Below, piece after piece: positions 34,561 through 46,359 of a stretch of DNA of 64,000 nt (position 1 is the stretch's first letter; each line of letters opens with the position of its first letter). The stretch lies in the NCBI RefSeq assembly GCF_028583425.1, contig NC_072801.1, positions 18,000,001-18,064,000 of the forward strand, read 5' to 3'. The translations under genes and the position numbers were made by a program. Origin of the DNA: Eublepharis macularius (lineage: Eukaryota; Chordata; Lepidosauria; Squamata; Eublepharidae). A model generated the notes under the pieces. That model saw only the letters and a program-made list of their open reading frames with translations. It was not told where the DNA came from and searched no databases.

Positions 34561-35267
34561 GCCAAGACCACGGCAATACAGCCCGGAAAACCCACAACAA
34601 CCATAATTTATCATATGCTTTAAAAAACCCTCAAAGATCAATGAATGAAAAATCAAAGTAAACCCCTCTTTTAAAAGAGGAAGAGAGAATAAGAGTAACC
34701 AATTCCTCTATAAAAAACGAAAATTTTGGAAAAATAAATTTCACCCCCCTCCCCACCCCATAACAACTCTACCATAGAAACAAAATATGACTTCAGCTGA
34801 AAAGCTTCATAGAATGCTCAGTGACCTTGGGTTCCATACGCATAGTCAGCGTAAATGTTTTTAAGAACCAGCAAGATAAAAGTTCTCATTAGTTTTTGGC
34901 TTGTAATGTGAGACCAACGAAATATTATTGTACAAAGAATACAGAAAATTTGTAATACATGTGAACTGTCCTGTTCTCACATTCAGTGTGTGCTGCTTAG
35001 GCATTCCTTGTTTTGGTAACTTTACATTGTAATTCCTCTTTCTTGTTTGTATAAACTCTAGACCTATCCAAATACAGTGACTATTAAAATACTCTCATAC
35101 AATACCAAATTGGCAGGCTCTCTAATATCATAATTCCTCACAGACATAGCCTATAAACCATTTGAAGGGGCTTTAAAAATTTTTCATCTGCAATAATGAT
35201 TTCAGAGTAAATTCTGAACCAACTTTTCTGGAGGAAAGAGATATTCCATGCGGGAGACGGACTCTAT

Positions 35268-35462
35268 AGTTGTCAACCTCCAAATGGGGCTGGAGATCTC
35301 CCAGAATTACAACCAATCAGTTCCCCTAGAAAAATGGCTGCTTTTGAGGGTGGATTCGATAGAATTATATCCCCTTGAGGTTCCTCCCCTTCCTAAATCC
35401 CCCCCTTCCCAGGCTCCATCCTCAAATCTTCAAGAATTTTCCAACCTGGAGTTGGCAACCTT
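35268..35462 (+). mobile_element. Diverged TAGGGTTGCCAG MITE copy
   Basis: It runs from gttgtcaacctccaaatg to gagttggcaacctta. Interior blocks are recognisable and the ends are diverged. Confidence 0.7.
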
Positions 35463-35499
35463 AAATTCACCCATCACATTTTTGTCCCCCACCTCCACC

Positions 35500-35640
35500 A
35501 TCCAAGGAGCCCTCACAACTCTGTGAGGCGTGACTGTCCCAAGGTCAGCAAATAATCTTCAATCCTGAGGGGAGATTTGATGCCAGGCCTCCCTCCTCTA
35601 GTGCTGGCACTCTACACCCTAAACCACACTTTCCATGCAT
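35500..35640 (-). repeat. tRNA-derived SINE fragment
   Basis: Contains tcacaactctgtgaggcgtg, tgtcccaaggtcagcaa and ctacaccctaaaccacac. Confidence 0.65.
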
Positions 35641-35852
35641 CTGTAATGAATAAATGTGTTCACAAGCAGGGTGCATGAGAAAACCTGCCTCATAGCTCCC
35701 TAACAGAGGTGTCCTTTAGAACTGACCCCTTCACTGCTGTTTGGTCCGCAGCAATTAACAGGCAGTCACCCTTAAAATTTCCTGCTGGAAAAGAGTCGCC
35801 TGCTATGGGCTTGGGAAAGTGGGTCACTCATATACTCTCAATGTAGCCTACC

Positions 35853-36269
35853 TCAGAGTCTCAGTCCCCCATCCTTTTTCTTGCAAAATAAGACTGGAGC
35901 GGTGTAGGGGCAGCTGGCTGGGCGGATGAATCCTCTCGCCAGGTTTTTGTCAATGAACTCTCTGAGCTCTTTCCACTCTTCTCTGTTCATTGAGTACAAT
36001 TTCCCTTTTGGGAGCTTTTCCCCGGGATGAGTTCGATGGTGCAATCCGTTGCACGGTGTGTGTGTGTGTGGGAGCTTGTTGGCTTCTTCTTCCTCGAATA
36101 CTTGTTTTAGATCCCGATGTTCTGGGGCGATTTGTTCTATCTGCTCCTGGGTGAGCAGCACTGGTTCTAAAGGGGGGGGGAGCGTTTCGGCCCCATTCCG
36201 GAGCCCATCCGTGCGCTCGACATTCCCCTTTCTTGAACACGAGCAATCCCGTTTTCCAGTTGATTTGGG
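35853..36269 (-). pseudogene. Ty3/Gypsy-type polyprotein fragment (start of reverse transcriptase)
   Basis: The - strand frame contains PEHRDLKQVFEEEEANKLP, then a block with LPKGKLYSMNREEWKELREF and FIRPASCPYTAPVLFCKKKD followed by GGLRL. This is the spacer and first motifs of a Ty3/Gypsy reverse transcriptase. It stops before the catalytic YxDD region. There is no visible LTR on either side. Confidence 0.85.
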
Positions 36270-36349
36270 GATCGTGGGGACCCCACTTTCTCCAGGTTTC
36301 ACCCCTCAGATCTCCAGGAATTTCCCAACTTGGAGCTGGCAACCCTAGT
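36270..36349 (+). repeat. TAGGGTTGCCAG MITE right half, abutting a Ty3/Gypsy fragment
   Basis: It runs from gtggggaccccactttctcc to gagctggcaaccctag. The left half is missing where the retrotransposon fragment begins. Confidence 0.65.
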
Positions 36350-36530
36350 GGCAGTCCCATATAAAATAGCATCTCCAGGGAGGTGCACCTGACCCCCTCA
36401 CTGCCAATCTCAAGAGGCAACTGAAGATGTTTTTCTTTAGGATTGCTTTTAATTAACTTTGTTGTGTTTGTGTTTATTGGCAGTCTTAAACTGTGCTTTT
36501 AAACTGGTTAAACATGTTTTTTTAAAAAAA
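36350..36530 (+). repeat. Possible LINE 3' fragment
   Basis: The ctccagggaggtgcacctga block resembles the segment at about 51540. It is short and diverged. Confidence 0.35.
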
Positions 36531-36699
36531 GTTTAAGTCCCCTGGTCAGGGCCTGATCCCTGCCAAGTTATTTAAATCCTTCCGATTTGGTGGGTGCCCA
36601 TCTTTGCAGTTATTTATTTTGATCAAACTGGTGTTTTCCCCTTAGGGTAGAAACAAAGCATTGTAGTTTTAGTATTTAAAAAGGTCCCCCAAAATTATT

Positions 36700-37199
36700 A
36701 GTCCCCCCCCCAAATTATTGACTAATTGCCAATTAGCCTGCTGGACCATGGCCTCCAAATTGTACAGCAGTTTTTGCTGCTCAAACTGGAGGACTGGGAG
36801 ACCTCTGATAACGTTATCCATCCTGAGCAGCAGGGTTTAGGAAAGGAGTACACTGCTTGTTGCTTTACTAGCCGGCTCAACATGGCATTAAGGGCCCCAC
36901 CAAAGCCATGGTCACAGCGATTGTGGATCTTACCACTGCCTTTGACTCAGTAGGTCAGAACTGAATGTGGGCAAAACTAGCAGGCACTAATATCGATAAA
37001 TACTTAATAGTTCCTGATTCTGGAATTGCATTCCAATATATCTGCAAGATTTAAAGTAGCCCCAACAGGCTCTATAATAAAGGAGATGCCAATTGCTCGA
37101 GGGTCAAACAGGGGGCCCCCTTGCTCTTCAATCTCTACTTAAATGTCATAGTTTCAAGCTTGCCAGGCTGAGTCCTTTCCACCATCTTTGGGGGGTCAG
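36700..37199 (+). pseudogene. LINE reverse-transcriptase remnant, 5' part
   Basis: In changing frames this reads PISLLDHGLQIVQQFLLLKL, then NVIHPEQQG, then AIVDLTTAFDSV, then RVKQGAPLLFNLYLNVIVSS. These are successive motifs of a non-LTR reverse transcriptase. It continues after the inserted hAT-like MITE at 37200-37578. Confidence 0.75.
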
Positions 37200-37578
37200 T
37201 AGGGTTGCCACGTCCCTTGAGTCCCCCGGCAGGGGACTTGGAACCTCAAACTCACCCTTCGCAGTTTTTGCACTTTGTCCTCACGCATGCTCCCGGCGTG
37301 CATGACGTCACTTCCAGAAAGTGATGTCATCACACGGGTCAAAGGGCAGCCCGGCATGTGCTCCCATGCTTGCCAAAGGGCTGAATCCCCCCCCCCCCCG
37401 TGGGCTCAATTTGGCCCAAAACAGGAGCATGCCGCAGCGGGGCACAGGTGTGTGCTGCACCACTGGGGGGGGGCGCCCCAGGGGCGTACACCCCCCCCCC
37501 GCTGGCCAGGTAAGTGGGGTCGGGGGGAGGAGGTGGAGCAGGGGATCCCCCGTGCCGGGTGGGGGAATGGCAGCCCTA
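37200..37578. mobile_element. hAT-like MITE, TAGGGTTGCCA ends, inserted in a LINE
   Basis: Ends are TAGGGTTGCCA and TGGCAGCCCTA. The TSD is GGGGTCAG/GGAGTCAG (37192-37199, 37579-37586; 7/8). It splits a LINE reverse-transcriptase remnant. It has a CpG- and G-rich interior with a cttccagaaagtgatgtcat block. Confidence 0.8.
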
Positions 37579-37586
37579 GGAGTCAG

Positions 37587-37790
37587 AAAGTGTCAATTTT
37601 TCTATATGCAGGTGACAAGTTGTTGGTGTTCCTAATTTGTATCGGTTTAAGGAGAATGCTGAACACACTGGCCAATTTCTGTATGGGCAAGGCCTTAAAC
37701 ATCAACTTTGAAGTATCTTGGGGTGACATTTAGTGAGGCCCGCTCATGAAAGTCTACCTGGCCATAACAAATGCCTCCGTTTTGAAAACC
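37587..37790 (+). pseudogene. LINE reverse-transcriptase remnant, 3' part
   Basis: The frame reads FLYAGDKLLVFLICIGLRRM then LNTLANFCMGKALNINFEVS. The catalytic YADD is changed to YAGD. It joins the segment before 37199 once the MITE is removed. Confidence 0.75.
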
Positions 37791-37794
37791 ACTG

Positions 37795-37965
37795 GGGCCA
37801 TCTGAGGACCCAAAGTGATTTACAGCATTCTCCCCTTCTGTTTTATTCTCACAACAATCCTGTGATGTAGGTTACACTGAGAATATATGAGCAAAGTGGG
37901 GGTTTGACCTTGTTCTCCCAAATCCTAGTCCTATATTCTAGCACTGACAATGCACTGGCTCGTTT
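37795..37965 (-). repeat. tRNA-derived SINE, diverged
   Basis: Contains gtgatttacagcattctccc, tctcacaacaatcctgtgat and ctcccaaatcctagtcctat. Confidence 0.65.
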
Positions 37966-38524
37966 GGGGGAATTTATATCCAGTGTGGCCTGTCTTAACC
38001 AGCTGCCCTCTTTCACAGCCCCAATTAATACACCATAAGAACAGGCAGATGGAAAAATTAACCTAGATCAGATTCTGTGCTGATACTAAAATAACTTCAC
38101 TGGTCTGCAGCAACTGACAGTCCCTTCCATTATCTTTGTTACATTCTCCTCTTCTGACAAATGGGTCGCCTTCTCATTAATGCAAGCACTTTAAATAATT
38201 TGTTCTCATCATGTGATTCGTGTTTCTCACTCTGTATGCGCACAGGCTGGAGAACATAAAAGTGCGGTTCACTCACAACCCAGCATCTATTTAGCATCAT
38301 TTCTCACTGGATGGACGACAGCCTTTAAAACTGTTAATTAATAAAAGAGCACTACGACACTTTCCATCACCACCATCTATTGCCTGCAGATAAAATACGG
38401 ACTTTGCCTGAGATCAGAAGGAACAAAAGAAGAGGATCTAAGGACTCAAATGTCCAGTGAATCTTCCATGCCAGAAAACGCTGCTCTTCCTCTGATCCCG
38501 ACTGGCAGTTGGTTTCTGCTCTCC

Positions 38525-38700
38525 CTGAACAATCTGGGCTTCCTACTATTATTTTATTTTATTATTATTTTTATTATTTATTACATTTCTAACTCGCCCC
38601 TCCCACAAGCGGGCTCAGGGCAAGGTACAGCAGTTATAAAAATATAATACAAATATTAAAACAATTCATAAAACAACAGTTTATGATAAAATCAACAACA
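38525..38700 (-). repeat. LINE or SINE 3'-end fragment
   Basis: A (TTATT)n-type tract is followed by aactcgcccctcccacaagc and gctcagggcaaggtacagca, a retroposon 3' end on the - strand. Confidence 0.5.
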
Positions 38701-38887
38701 GATACTAACTGTTCCAAGATGGGGTCAATTCCAGATTCCTGCCCATCAGCATACAGGGGGAGGGAAGTGGACAGATAATGTACTGCAACCCATATGTGGG
38801 TCAGCAAACGAATGGGCACTACATAGCCCCATGCTGTACCCATATGTTGGGCAGCCGGCGGGTGGACACTGTATAACCCCACACTTA

Positions 38888-39121
38888 GAGCGGAACTACA
38901 AGTGACAAAAGGCACAGGTTGGACACTTGTCAGCTTCCCTCAAGTTTTGATGGGAAATGTAGGCATCCTGGTCTTGCAGCTTGGCTCTCCGACTGCTGTC
39001 CAATGGACTTTTCAACTGTCACTTGTCCAACATTCCGCCAAGCTGCCAACATTTCCCATCAAGACTTGAGGGAAGCTGACAAGTGTCCAACCTGTGCCTT
39101 TTGTCACTTGTAGTTCCGCTC
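38888..39121. mobile_element. Fold-back element with GAGCGGAACTAC ends
   Basis: About 70 bases (gcggaactacaagtgacaaa...) recur inverted at the right end, separated by about 80 bases. No TSD was recognised. Confidence 0.75.
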
Positions 39122-39304
39122 ATAGTGGGAGGCTGGCGGGAGGCTCAGTGAGGATCCCATGCTGGCCTCAACCATACACCTGGTTACAATTTGGTTACAA
39201 TTACTGGTTACAGTATGGTTACAATTTTATTATTTACAAAATATGTCTCCAGCCTTTTCCCCCAATCAAAGCCACCAAGACAGCTAACAACTAGAGCAAG
39301 TGGT

Positions 39305-39437
39305 GGCCGTTTTCACACGTCTTACCGGCTGCGTGAAATCGCGTGAAACTCCCGGAATGACGGCGTCTTCCTGGCTCGATTTCCCATCGGGAGTTTCGCA
39401 CGATTTTGCATGGCTGCTAAGATGTGTGAAAACGGCC
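39305..39437. mobile_element. CpG-rich fold-back MITE copy, internally deleted
   Basis: Arms are ggccgttttcacacgtctta and its inverse. It is 133 bp long and has no clear TSD. Confidence 0.8.
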
Positions 39438-39539
39438 ATAATAAAAATACATTGTGAAAACAGCTAAAATACATGCCTACGGCAAATTACAATTTAAGGC
39501 AGGAAGAAAGAATCAACGAGGAAACACCATAAAGAACAA

Positions 39540-39730
39540 CAAAAAAGTCTTTACCTGCTGGTGGAAGATGGTGATAGAAGAGGACAGGCAAATATCCTTG
39601 GGACAGGGGAAAATATCCCTAGGGATGGAGTTGCATAGTCTTGGTGCCACGACAATAAGGCTCTTTCTTGCCACTTGTCTAGCCTTAGTGGGGCCACCTA
39701 AGCGTGGTCTCAATAAGTTTGTAGGGGAGT
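39540..39730 (-). repeat. LINE ORF2 C-terminal fragment
   Basis: The - strand reads ARQVARKSLIVVAPRLCNSI then PRD, the same module as other LINE fragments here, without a recognisable tail. Confidence 0.55.
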
Positions 39731-40047
39731 AGGCAATCCTTAAGTTATGCTAGTCTCATGTAACGGCTTTGGTACAACTTATCTTATCATGGAACTAAAA
39801 GTGCCACATACAGAACTTGGTGGAGGCCTCACTGTTGAGGCACAGACCAATCTCTGCTTAGCCACAGCAAGATTGCTCTATCAGGTGCCCTCCAGGCATA
39901 TGTTGGTGCAAAATGAACCTTACGAATATTTTGATTGTGACCTTTCCGATGCTTATATTTCAGCTTCTTTCTAACAGTGTTTTACTTGAATTTTGATACT
40001 CATAACACAGAAATGCCACCCACTATTCAGAAAAACATTTTTGAGAC

Positions 40048-40282
40048 AGTGTTGTATAGTAGTTAATGCCAGACTGGGATCTGGGAGACCCAGGTTTGAA
40101 TTCCCACTCTGCCATGAGAGATTTGTTGGGTCGATCTTGGTCGAGTCATGCACTCCCACCCTCACCTACCTCACAGGGCTGTTGTGAGGATGAAATGGAG
40201 GAGGAGAGGAGAATTATATAATCTGGTTTGAGTGTCCATTGGGGTGTAAAGTGGAACATAAATGACGTTAATAAATAAATTA
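40048..40282 (+). repeat. tRNA-derived SINE, nearly complete
   Basis: Head gtatagtagttaatgccaga, B-box ccaggtttgaattccc, body acctacctcacagggctgtt and an AATAAATAAAT tail. Confidence 0.85.
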
Positions 40283-40308
40283 GAATTTGATGCACAGACT
40301 TGGGTGAT

Positions 40309-40653
40309 AGACCAAGATGGGTAGCCATGTTAGTCTGTCTGTAGCAGTAGAAAAGAGCGAGAGTCCAGTAGCACTTATAAGACTAACACAACTTGTGGGA
40401 GGGTATGAGCTTTCATGTGAAATACATGAAGAGCAAGCACGTGTACGCGTACGTGTACAGGGTCCCATCAAGTCACAACTGACTTATGGCAAACCCTGCC
40501 AACAGGTGGTTTCCCATTGCCGGCTTCTGCATGGTGATCTCCCATTGACAATTTCCCATCGGCTAACAACGCACAAATGTTGTTAGTCTTATAGGTGCTA
40601 CTGGACTCTTGCTCTTTTCTACTGCTACAGACAGACTAACACGACTACCAGGC
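40309..40653. mobile_element. Palindromic retroelement copy, interrupted by other sequence
   Basis: Arms gagagtccagtagcacttat and aggtgctactggactcttgc are inverted. The flanks TTGGGTGATA and TTGTGTGATA form an imperfect TSD. About 120 bp of 5S-SINE-like sequence lies between the arms. Confidence 0.7.
40440..40562 (+). repeat. Fragment of 5S-derived SINE body
   Basis: The stretch around aagtcacaactgacttatgg and aggtggtttcccattgcc matches the body of the 5S SINE at 58803-59015. It lacks the 5S head. It sits between the arms of the palindromic retroelement at 40309-40653. Confidence 0.5.
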
Positions 40654-41043
40654 TTGTGTGATACACTCACAGAAACCTCCCAACCTCCCACCCCTGCATC
40701 TGCTCAGCCCAAGCAAATAAGCCCAACGTGCTGTTCCTGCCAAAGATCGGGGCACATTTACCAACTGCAGGTCTTGCTTCTCAGTCATACTCAGGTCTGG
40801 AGGAATTACTGCTTTTCATTACAATTGTATTTATGTATTTGTAATGTAGCATCCTTTTAATTTTTGTTTTTCTTTTTGTAAGCAGATAACCTGAATTGTT
40901 GATATATGCCAATAAAGGCTAACCTGAACTTGAACTTACTGGTTTTCAGCTGAAAGGAGATGTGAACATTTTAAAAGAGGAGGCTTAGGTTAATCCCCTG
41001 TTGATAACACAGACACGGTGAGAATTTGAAACCATCCTGTCAC

Positions 41044-41163
41044 TATGGTTGTTGTGGGTTTTCCGGGCTGTATTGCCGTGGTCTTGGCCAAGGCCATGGC
41101 AATACAGCCCGGAAAACCCACAACAACCATCGTTCTCCGGCCGTGAAAGCCTTCGACAATACA
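41044..41163. repeat. Penelope-like terminal repeat in head-to-head palindrome
   Basis: About 42 bases (atggttgttgtgggttttcc...) are followed almost at once by their reverse complement, then by the outer part ending gaaagccttcgacaatac. The centre is ttggccaaggcc. Confidence 0.8.
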
Positions 41164-41617
41164 CCATTCTGTCACTCCTTATAAACACACTTCTTGCTAT
41201 TAACACTGGCCTTTACTTGGCTGGTACAAAAAGTCCCAGAGGATTGGCTGATGTATCTCCACCATGGGGGAAAGGAGCTGCAGACGATACTTGTTCAAAT
41301 AATTTTTCCACCCCTGTATTTCTTTCTGTGTCTGCATTGCCACCACAGTGGGATAGTTGCTTCCTTCTCTTCTTCCCAACACCTAGCTGCATTTAATGTC
41401 ACTGCTGTAACTTCTGTAAGCAGAAATGAATGGATTGGATTCCAAGGGCCTGTTCTCGTAATGGAGGCTCCCTCCTCCAGTACAAAGTGTTTTGTCCTAA
41501 TGCAAGAGACTCTTCCAGAAAAGACCTGTAAGAGCCAACCCAGTACCTTTTAAGAAACGTTTGTGTTAGAATATCGATCATTAAAAAAAATAAGGCAGAA
41601 ACTATATTCTTGTTAAA

Positions 41618-41880
41618 TCGAAAAGAGTCCAGTAGCACCTTTAAGACTAACCAACTTTACTGTAGCATAAGCTTTCGAGAATCACAGTTCTCTTCGTCAG
41701 ATGCATCTGACGAAGAGAGCTGTGATTCTCAAAAGCTTATGCTACAGTAAAGATACATCTGAAGAAGAGAACTGTGATTCTCGAAAGCTTATGCTACAGT
41801 AAAGTTGGTTAGTCTTAAAGGTGCTACTGGACACTTTTCGATTTTGCTACTATAGACTAACACGGCGAACTCCTCTGGAT
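41618..41880. mobile_element. Palindromic retroelement copy with 12-bp TSD and doubled core
   Basis: ATATTCTTGTTA flanks both ends. Between inverted arms the core (catctgacgaagag...aagcttatgctacagtaaag) is present twice in tandem (41704-41750 and 41755-41803). The second copy has an intact CGAAAGC; the first reads CAAAAGC. Confidence 0.8.
41754..41796 (+). ncRNA. Hammerhead-like motif in the palindromic retroelement
   Basis: CTGAAGA (41759-41765) is followed by a GAGA/TCTC hairpin, GAAA (41783-41786), self-complementary AGCT, then T and ATGC. In better-preserved copies the sequence before the core is GCAT, which pairs with ATGC (stem I). There is one extra A after CTGAAGA. The layout parallels the Penelope motif. 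Ribozyme activity is inference. Confidence 0.4.
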
Positions 41881-42070
41881 CTATATTCTTGTTAGGTTTT
41901 GACCTTTTATGATTAATGCACTTTGCAACTTCTGTGGAAAGCTTCTCCGCAGAAGAAAATCCAGGGAAAAGGTTTCACAGCAAGATTTTCCCTGCAGCCA
42001 AGTAGAACTCAAAAGAAAAGAATAACTAGATAAATGAATCCCATGAACCAATTCCAGAAACAGACAATGA

Positions 42071-42223
<153 letters not shown>

Positions 42224-42638
42224 TAGTAAAACTGACCACAATTGAAAGGCTCCAAATATCCCATCACGATGGAATACCAACTTGCAATTACCAAAGTTTG
42301 AGACAAATTGATCTACAAAAGTTTCCATATATTAACAGGAAGACAGTGGTTCAAATAGGATATTGAAATAAAGGGCGAAAACAGGTGTGATAAGAAAGAT
42401 CAAGATCTTCTGGGACTCCCCTGCGTTCTTTAAGTATTAACAGTAACCCATTGGCACCAGTTTGTTAGTGAAACTGTTTAGAGGATATCTTTAGGTTCCT
42501 GACCCCCTTCTGTCCTGAAGCAATTAGGACTGCTCCTTTTGTCAAAGAGGCATCAGTAATCTAGACCCAACCAGTTAATCCTCATTAGTTCTGAGTAACC
42601 AATCAAGGAGGGTGACGGTCAAGAAGACACATGGGGTC

Positions 42639-42857
42639 TAGGGTTGCCAGCCTCCAGGTGGTGGCTGGAGATCTCCCGCAATTACAACTGATCTCCAGGC
42701 CACAGAGGTCAGTTCTCCTGGAGAAAATGGCTGCTTTGGAGGATTGAATCTATGGCATTATACTTCATTGAGGCCCCTGTCCTCCCCAAACTCCACTCTT
42801 TCCAGGCTCCACCCCCCAAATCTCCAGGAATTTCCCAACCTAGACCTGGCAACCCTA
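42639..42857 (+). mobile_element. hAT-like TAGGGTTGCCAG MITE, complete copy
   Basis: Ends are TAGGGTTGCCAG and CTGGCAACCCTA. The TSD is ATGGGGTC/ATAGGGTC (7/8). The interior has the family blocks ctggagatctcccg, gagaaaatggctgctttgga and aatttcccaacct. It lies in BMERB1 intron 3. Confidence 0.8.
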
Positions 42858-43569
42858 ATAGGGTCCCTTGGATAGACCCAACCTACAATCTCAGGTTAGA
42901 ATAATAGAAAATTCTTCCAAGAAAAAGTGATACTCAGGAGGTCCAGTAATGGTACTCTACCACCAGTGCAGTTGAGGTTGAAATGCATAACCTTAACTCA
43001 CCCAAGTTATCTTCTCACCGGAGCAATTTAAGGATTTAACCAGAAGTGAACAGATCGGAGCTGAAGAAACACTTGTGGCTGCCAGTTCCAAAGTAAAAAA
43101 CTGGTATAGCTTATGATCTTGAGTCTGATTAAGCAGTGAATGAAGAGAGTTTATTCAGGAACTACAACTTTGACAGAATAGAGAGAAACAGAACAGATAC
43201 TAACTACCTCAGTAAAAAGGGAGGAGGGACTTCCGGGAAGAGGCAGGAAGCAGGAAGTAGCCCAAGAATACCAATCTGGAGACATGCAAAGACAGAGGAG
43301 GAATGAAGGATCCCACTCTGCCATCTATCCAACTGTCAGACCTGCTGCCCCTTGCTGGCATTCTGTGCCTTCTGCCTTCTCTGTACACAAGACATTGTAT
43401 TTCCAACAAAAACCTGTGGAAACAAGGCTTTCTGCAAAGTTAGCAGTAGTGGAAAAATGTAATCATGGTTTGGATCCAGCTAGCAGCCCACTTCCTCTCC
43501 TTACTACAGCCCCCATTCCACATGGCTTATGCCATATAGGTCTCATGACCATCAGTCTAACCTTTTCGG

Positions 43570-44228
<659 letters not shown>

Positions 44229-44572
44229 TAAACACCAAAGACTTAAATGGCAATCACTTGGGTACAGGGTGGGTTTTTTGTGCAAATGGAGCCCATCTTC
44301 TTGATGTTCTGACTCAGGCATAGCGTTCGGAGGGAAGTACCACGGACTACTGCCCTCTTGTGCCGTATCACAGCCATATCACAGTCCATATTTAAAGGCC
44401 CATGATTTTCAGGAATGACTTTTCAGAGACGCAAGGGTGGGAAAGGTGGCAAGAAAACTCAAGTGTATGCGCAATTCTTTGGATTTAGGCCAACAATGTT
44501 TTTATCCAGAGCCATGAAGGAGATGTCACAGATTTTTTTCCCTCTTGGCACTGCTGTTATTTTACTTAATAG

Positions 44573-44655
44573 AGAGAAGGAAGAAGACAAAGAAATGGCC
44601 GAGTTTCTCCGGATTAAGTTGAAACCCTTCGACAAAGTAACAAGATCTCCAACTG
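44573..44655 (+). CDS. BMERB1: BMERB1 coding exon 5
   Basis: This 83-nt exon encodes (R)EKEEDKEMAEFLRIKLKPFD and then KVTRSPT(G). It ends the bMERB domain and enters the Ser/Thr/Pro linker. The acceptor is attttacttaatag, ending 44572, and the donor gtgagt starts at 44656. Codons continue exactly from exon 4 (AG|A, Arg) and into exon 6 (G|GT, Gly). Intron 4 is short (345 bp) and shows no recognisable repeat. Confidence 0.96.
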
Positions 44656-45486
44656 GTGAGTTTTTTTAACCTTTCCAGGGGATATAGCAAATCTGATGTC
44701 CGTACTATGGCTGTGGCATTTGGCTCCCTTGCTCTCTGAGGCCTGTCATCCCCCACCTTTGCTAAAAGGCAATTTTTTGTTCAATGCATGTGTCACAAGC
44801 AACCACCGCCACATGAAATATAGTTTGGTCCACACCCTTCAACTCAGAGAAAGCATTCACAGCGCAATGGCGGTGAAGAAAAAATGGTGGCAACGATAAG
44901 CATGAGGGCCAGAAGAAAGTATCCAGTCAGCCCAAGCAAAATTTGGCTGTTGGCCCTGTCTTGCGCCACCACCCTCTGAGAGCAGGCTGGGCCCCCACTG
45001 GTGCTGACAGTGCTGCAGCCTGCAGGTACTCCGTTTTGATTGGGCGTGTGGAAACATGGGGCCTGGGAGGGAGTGACAGATATGTCTGTCCCCATCACTT
45101 TCTTCTTGCACCATCTACAACTGAGAGCAAGCTGAACTCCAAATATGTTGACAGTGCACAGGGACCTGTCTTGGACCTGCCAGACAACATGCTACTGGTA
45201 GTTGTAAGAGGCCTTCAGCTGCTGCACTGTAGCACCCTTCTCAATGTGTGATCTCACCTCACCTGCAGCTTGGATGGCTCGGGCTGAGAGCCAGCCACGA
45301 AGAAGACTGTTCACACACAGTGGGTCTAAGGTATTATCATACAGGGCACATCATAGGTTATGTGCAGGACTGCTCATTGGCTTGTATGTGAACAAAATTC
45401 TTCCTGGCTGGTCACTGCAGAACAGTATCCGTCAAGGGTGGCACTGGGTAGCGTCATGGAAGAGTGCGGGTTTCCCCTGGCACTTC

Positions 45487-45590
45487 TATCAAATCAAATC
45501 AAATCAAATCAAATCAAATCAAATCAAATCAAATCAAATCAAATCAAATCAAATCAAATCAAATCAAATCAAATCAAATCAAATCAAATC
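45487..45590. repeat. (AAATC)n microsatellite, about 20 units
   Basis: The pentamer is uninterrupted for about 100 bases. On the - strand it follows the LINE 3' end as (GATTT)n, so it is probably an expanded LINE tail. Confidence 0.95.
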
Positions 45591-46190
45591 AAAGAGTTTA
45601 TTGTCTGTAGCCATAGGCCATCACAATTCACCAAACATCGATTAATAAATAATTAAATCCATTATCCAGTTTGTCTAGGTTACTAAAATTAATTAAAACA
45701 ATACAGTATGCCAAACTATCCCAGGAGTCACGAAACAGCCTCATTCAGTATCACCTTAGATCTTATCTTTTTGGCTGCGAGTGCAAACTGAGAGACTCTA
45801 TAGGGCACATGATTATCAGTGTCAGATAACAAAAACACAGTCTTCTCGATTTCAGAGTATGTGTTTGTCACTGATAGGATTCTGGCCAAAAATTTAGCTC
45901 TGGGTACACTATATAATGGATGATAAAGTAGGTGGTGGGAAAGGTTCTCCACTGTAGGTAATCCACAAATGCAGGTGTGATGTTCCATAGGGGTGTGAAA
46001 ATTAACGCCTTGCCAAAAGAGCTGTCTGCATCATCTGAAAGCACAGAGCAGTGAAAGATACTCTGAGGTTGTAATGAGAAATACTGGCTAGGTAAGGAGA
46101 TCTTAAATGGTAGTAGCTTGGAGTAAGGTTTTGATTTCCATCCTAAATGTGAAATGCTGTCGTTTTGAAGAAGATGGGCTGGTGTCCATG
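45591..46190 (-). mobile_element. LINE 3' fragment with zinc-knuckle-like C-terminus
   Basis: The - strand frame 45988-45728 contains HTCICGLPTVENLSHHLLYH followed by PLY, a C-x-C...H-x4-H pattern, and ends SQFALAAKKIRSKVI, as in many LINE ORF2 C-termini. The (AAATC)n array at 45487-45590 is at its 3' end. It lies just upstream of BMERB1 exon 6; the limit near the acceptor is uncertain. Confidence 0.65.
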
Positions 46191-46206
46191 CCAACGCTAA
46201 TATTAA

Positions 46207-46359
<153 letters not shown>

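Larger units (their letters stand above)
33733..34607 (-). mobile_element. Penelope-like retroelement, truncated, with inverted flanking repeats
   Basis: A GIY-YIG endonuclease ORF on the - strand (34474-33932) is flanked by two oppositely oriented copies of the same about 180-bp terminal sequence (33733-33915 and 34420-34607 inverted), each with the TGTCGAAGGCTTTCACGG or AACCCACAACAACC ends and a hammerhead-like motif. No reverse transcriptase remains. Penelope-like elements characteristically have GIY-YIG endonucleases and complex or inverted pLTR arrangements. Confidence 0.85.
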
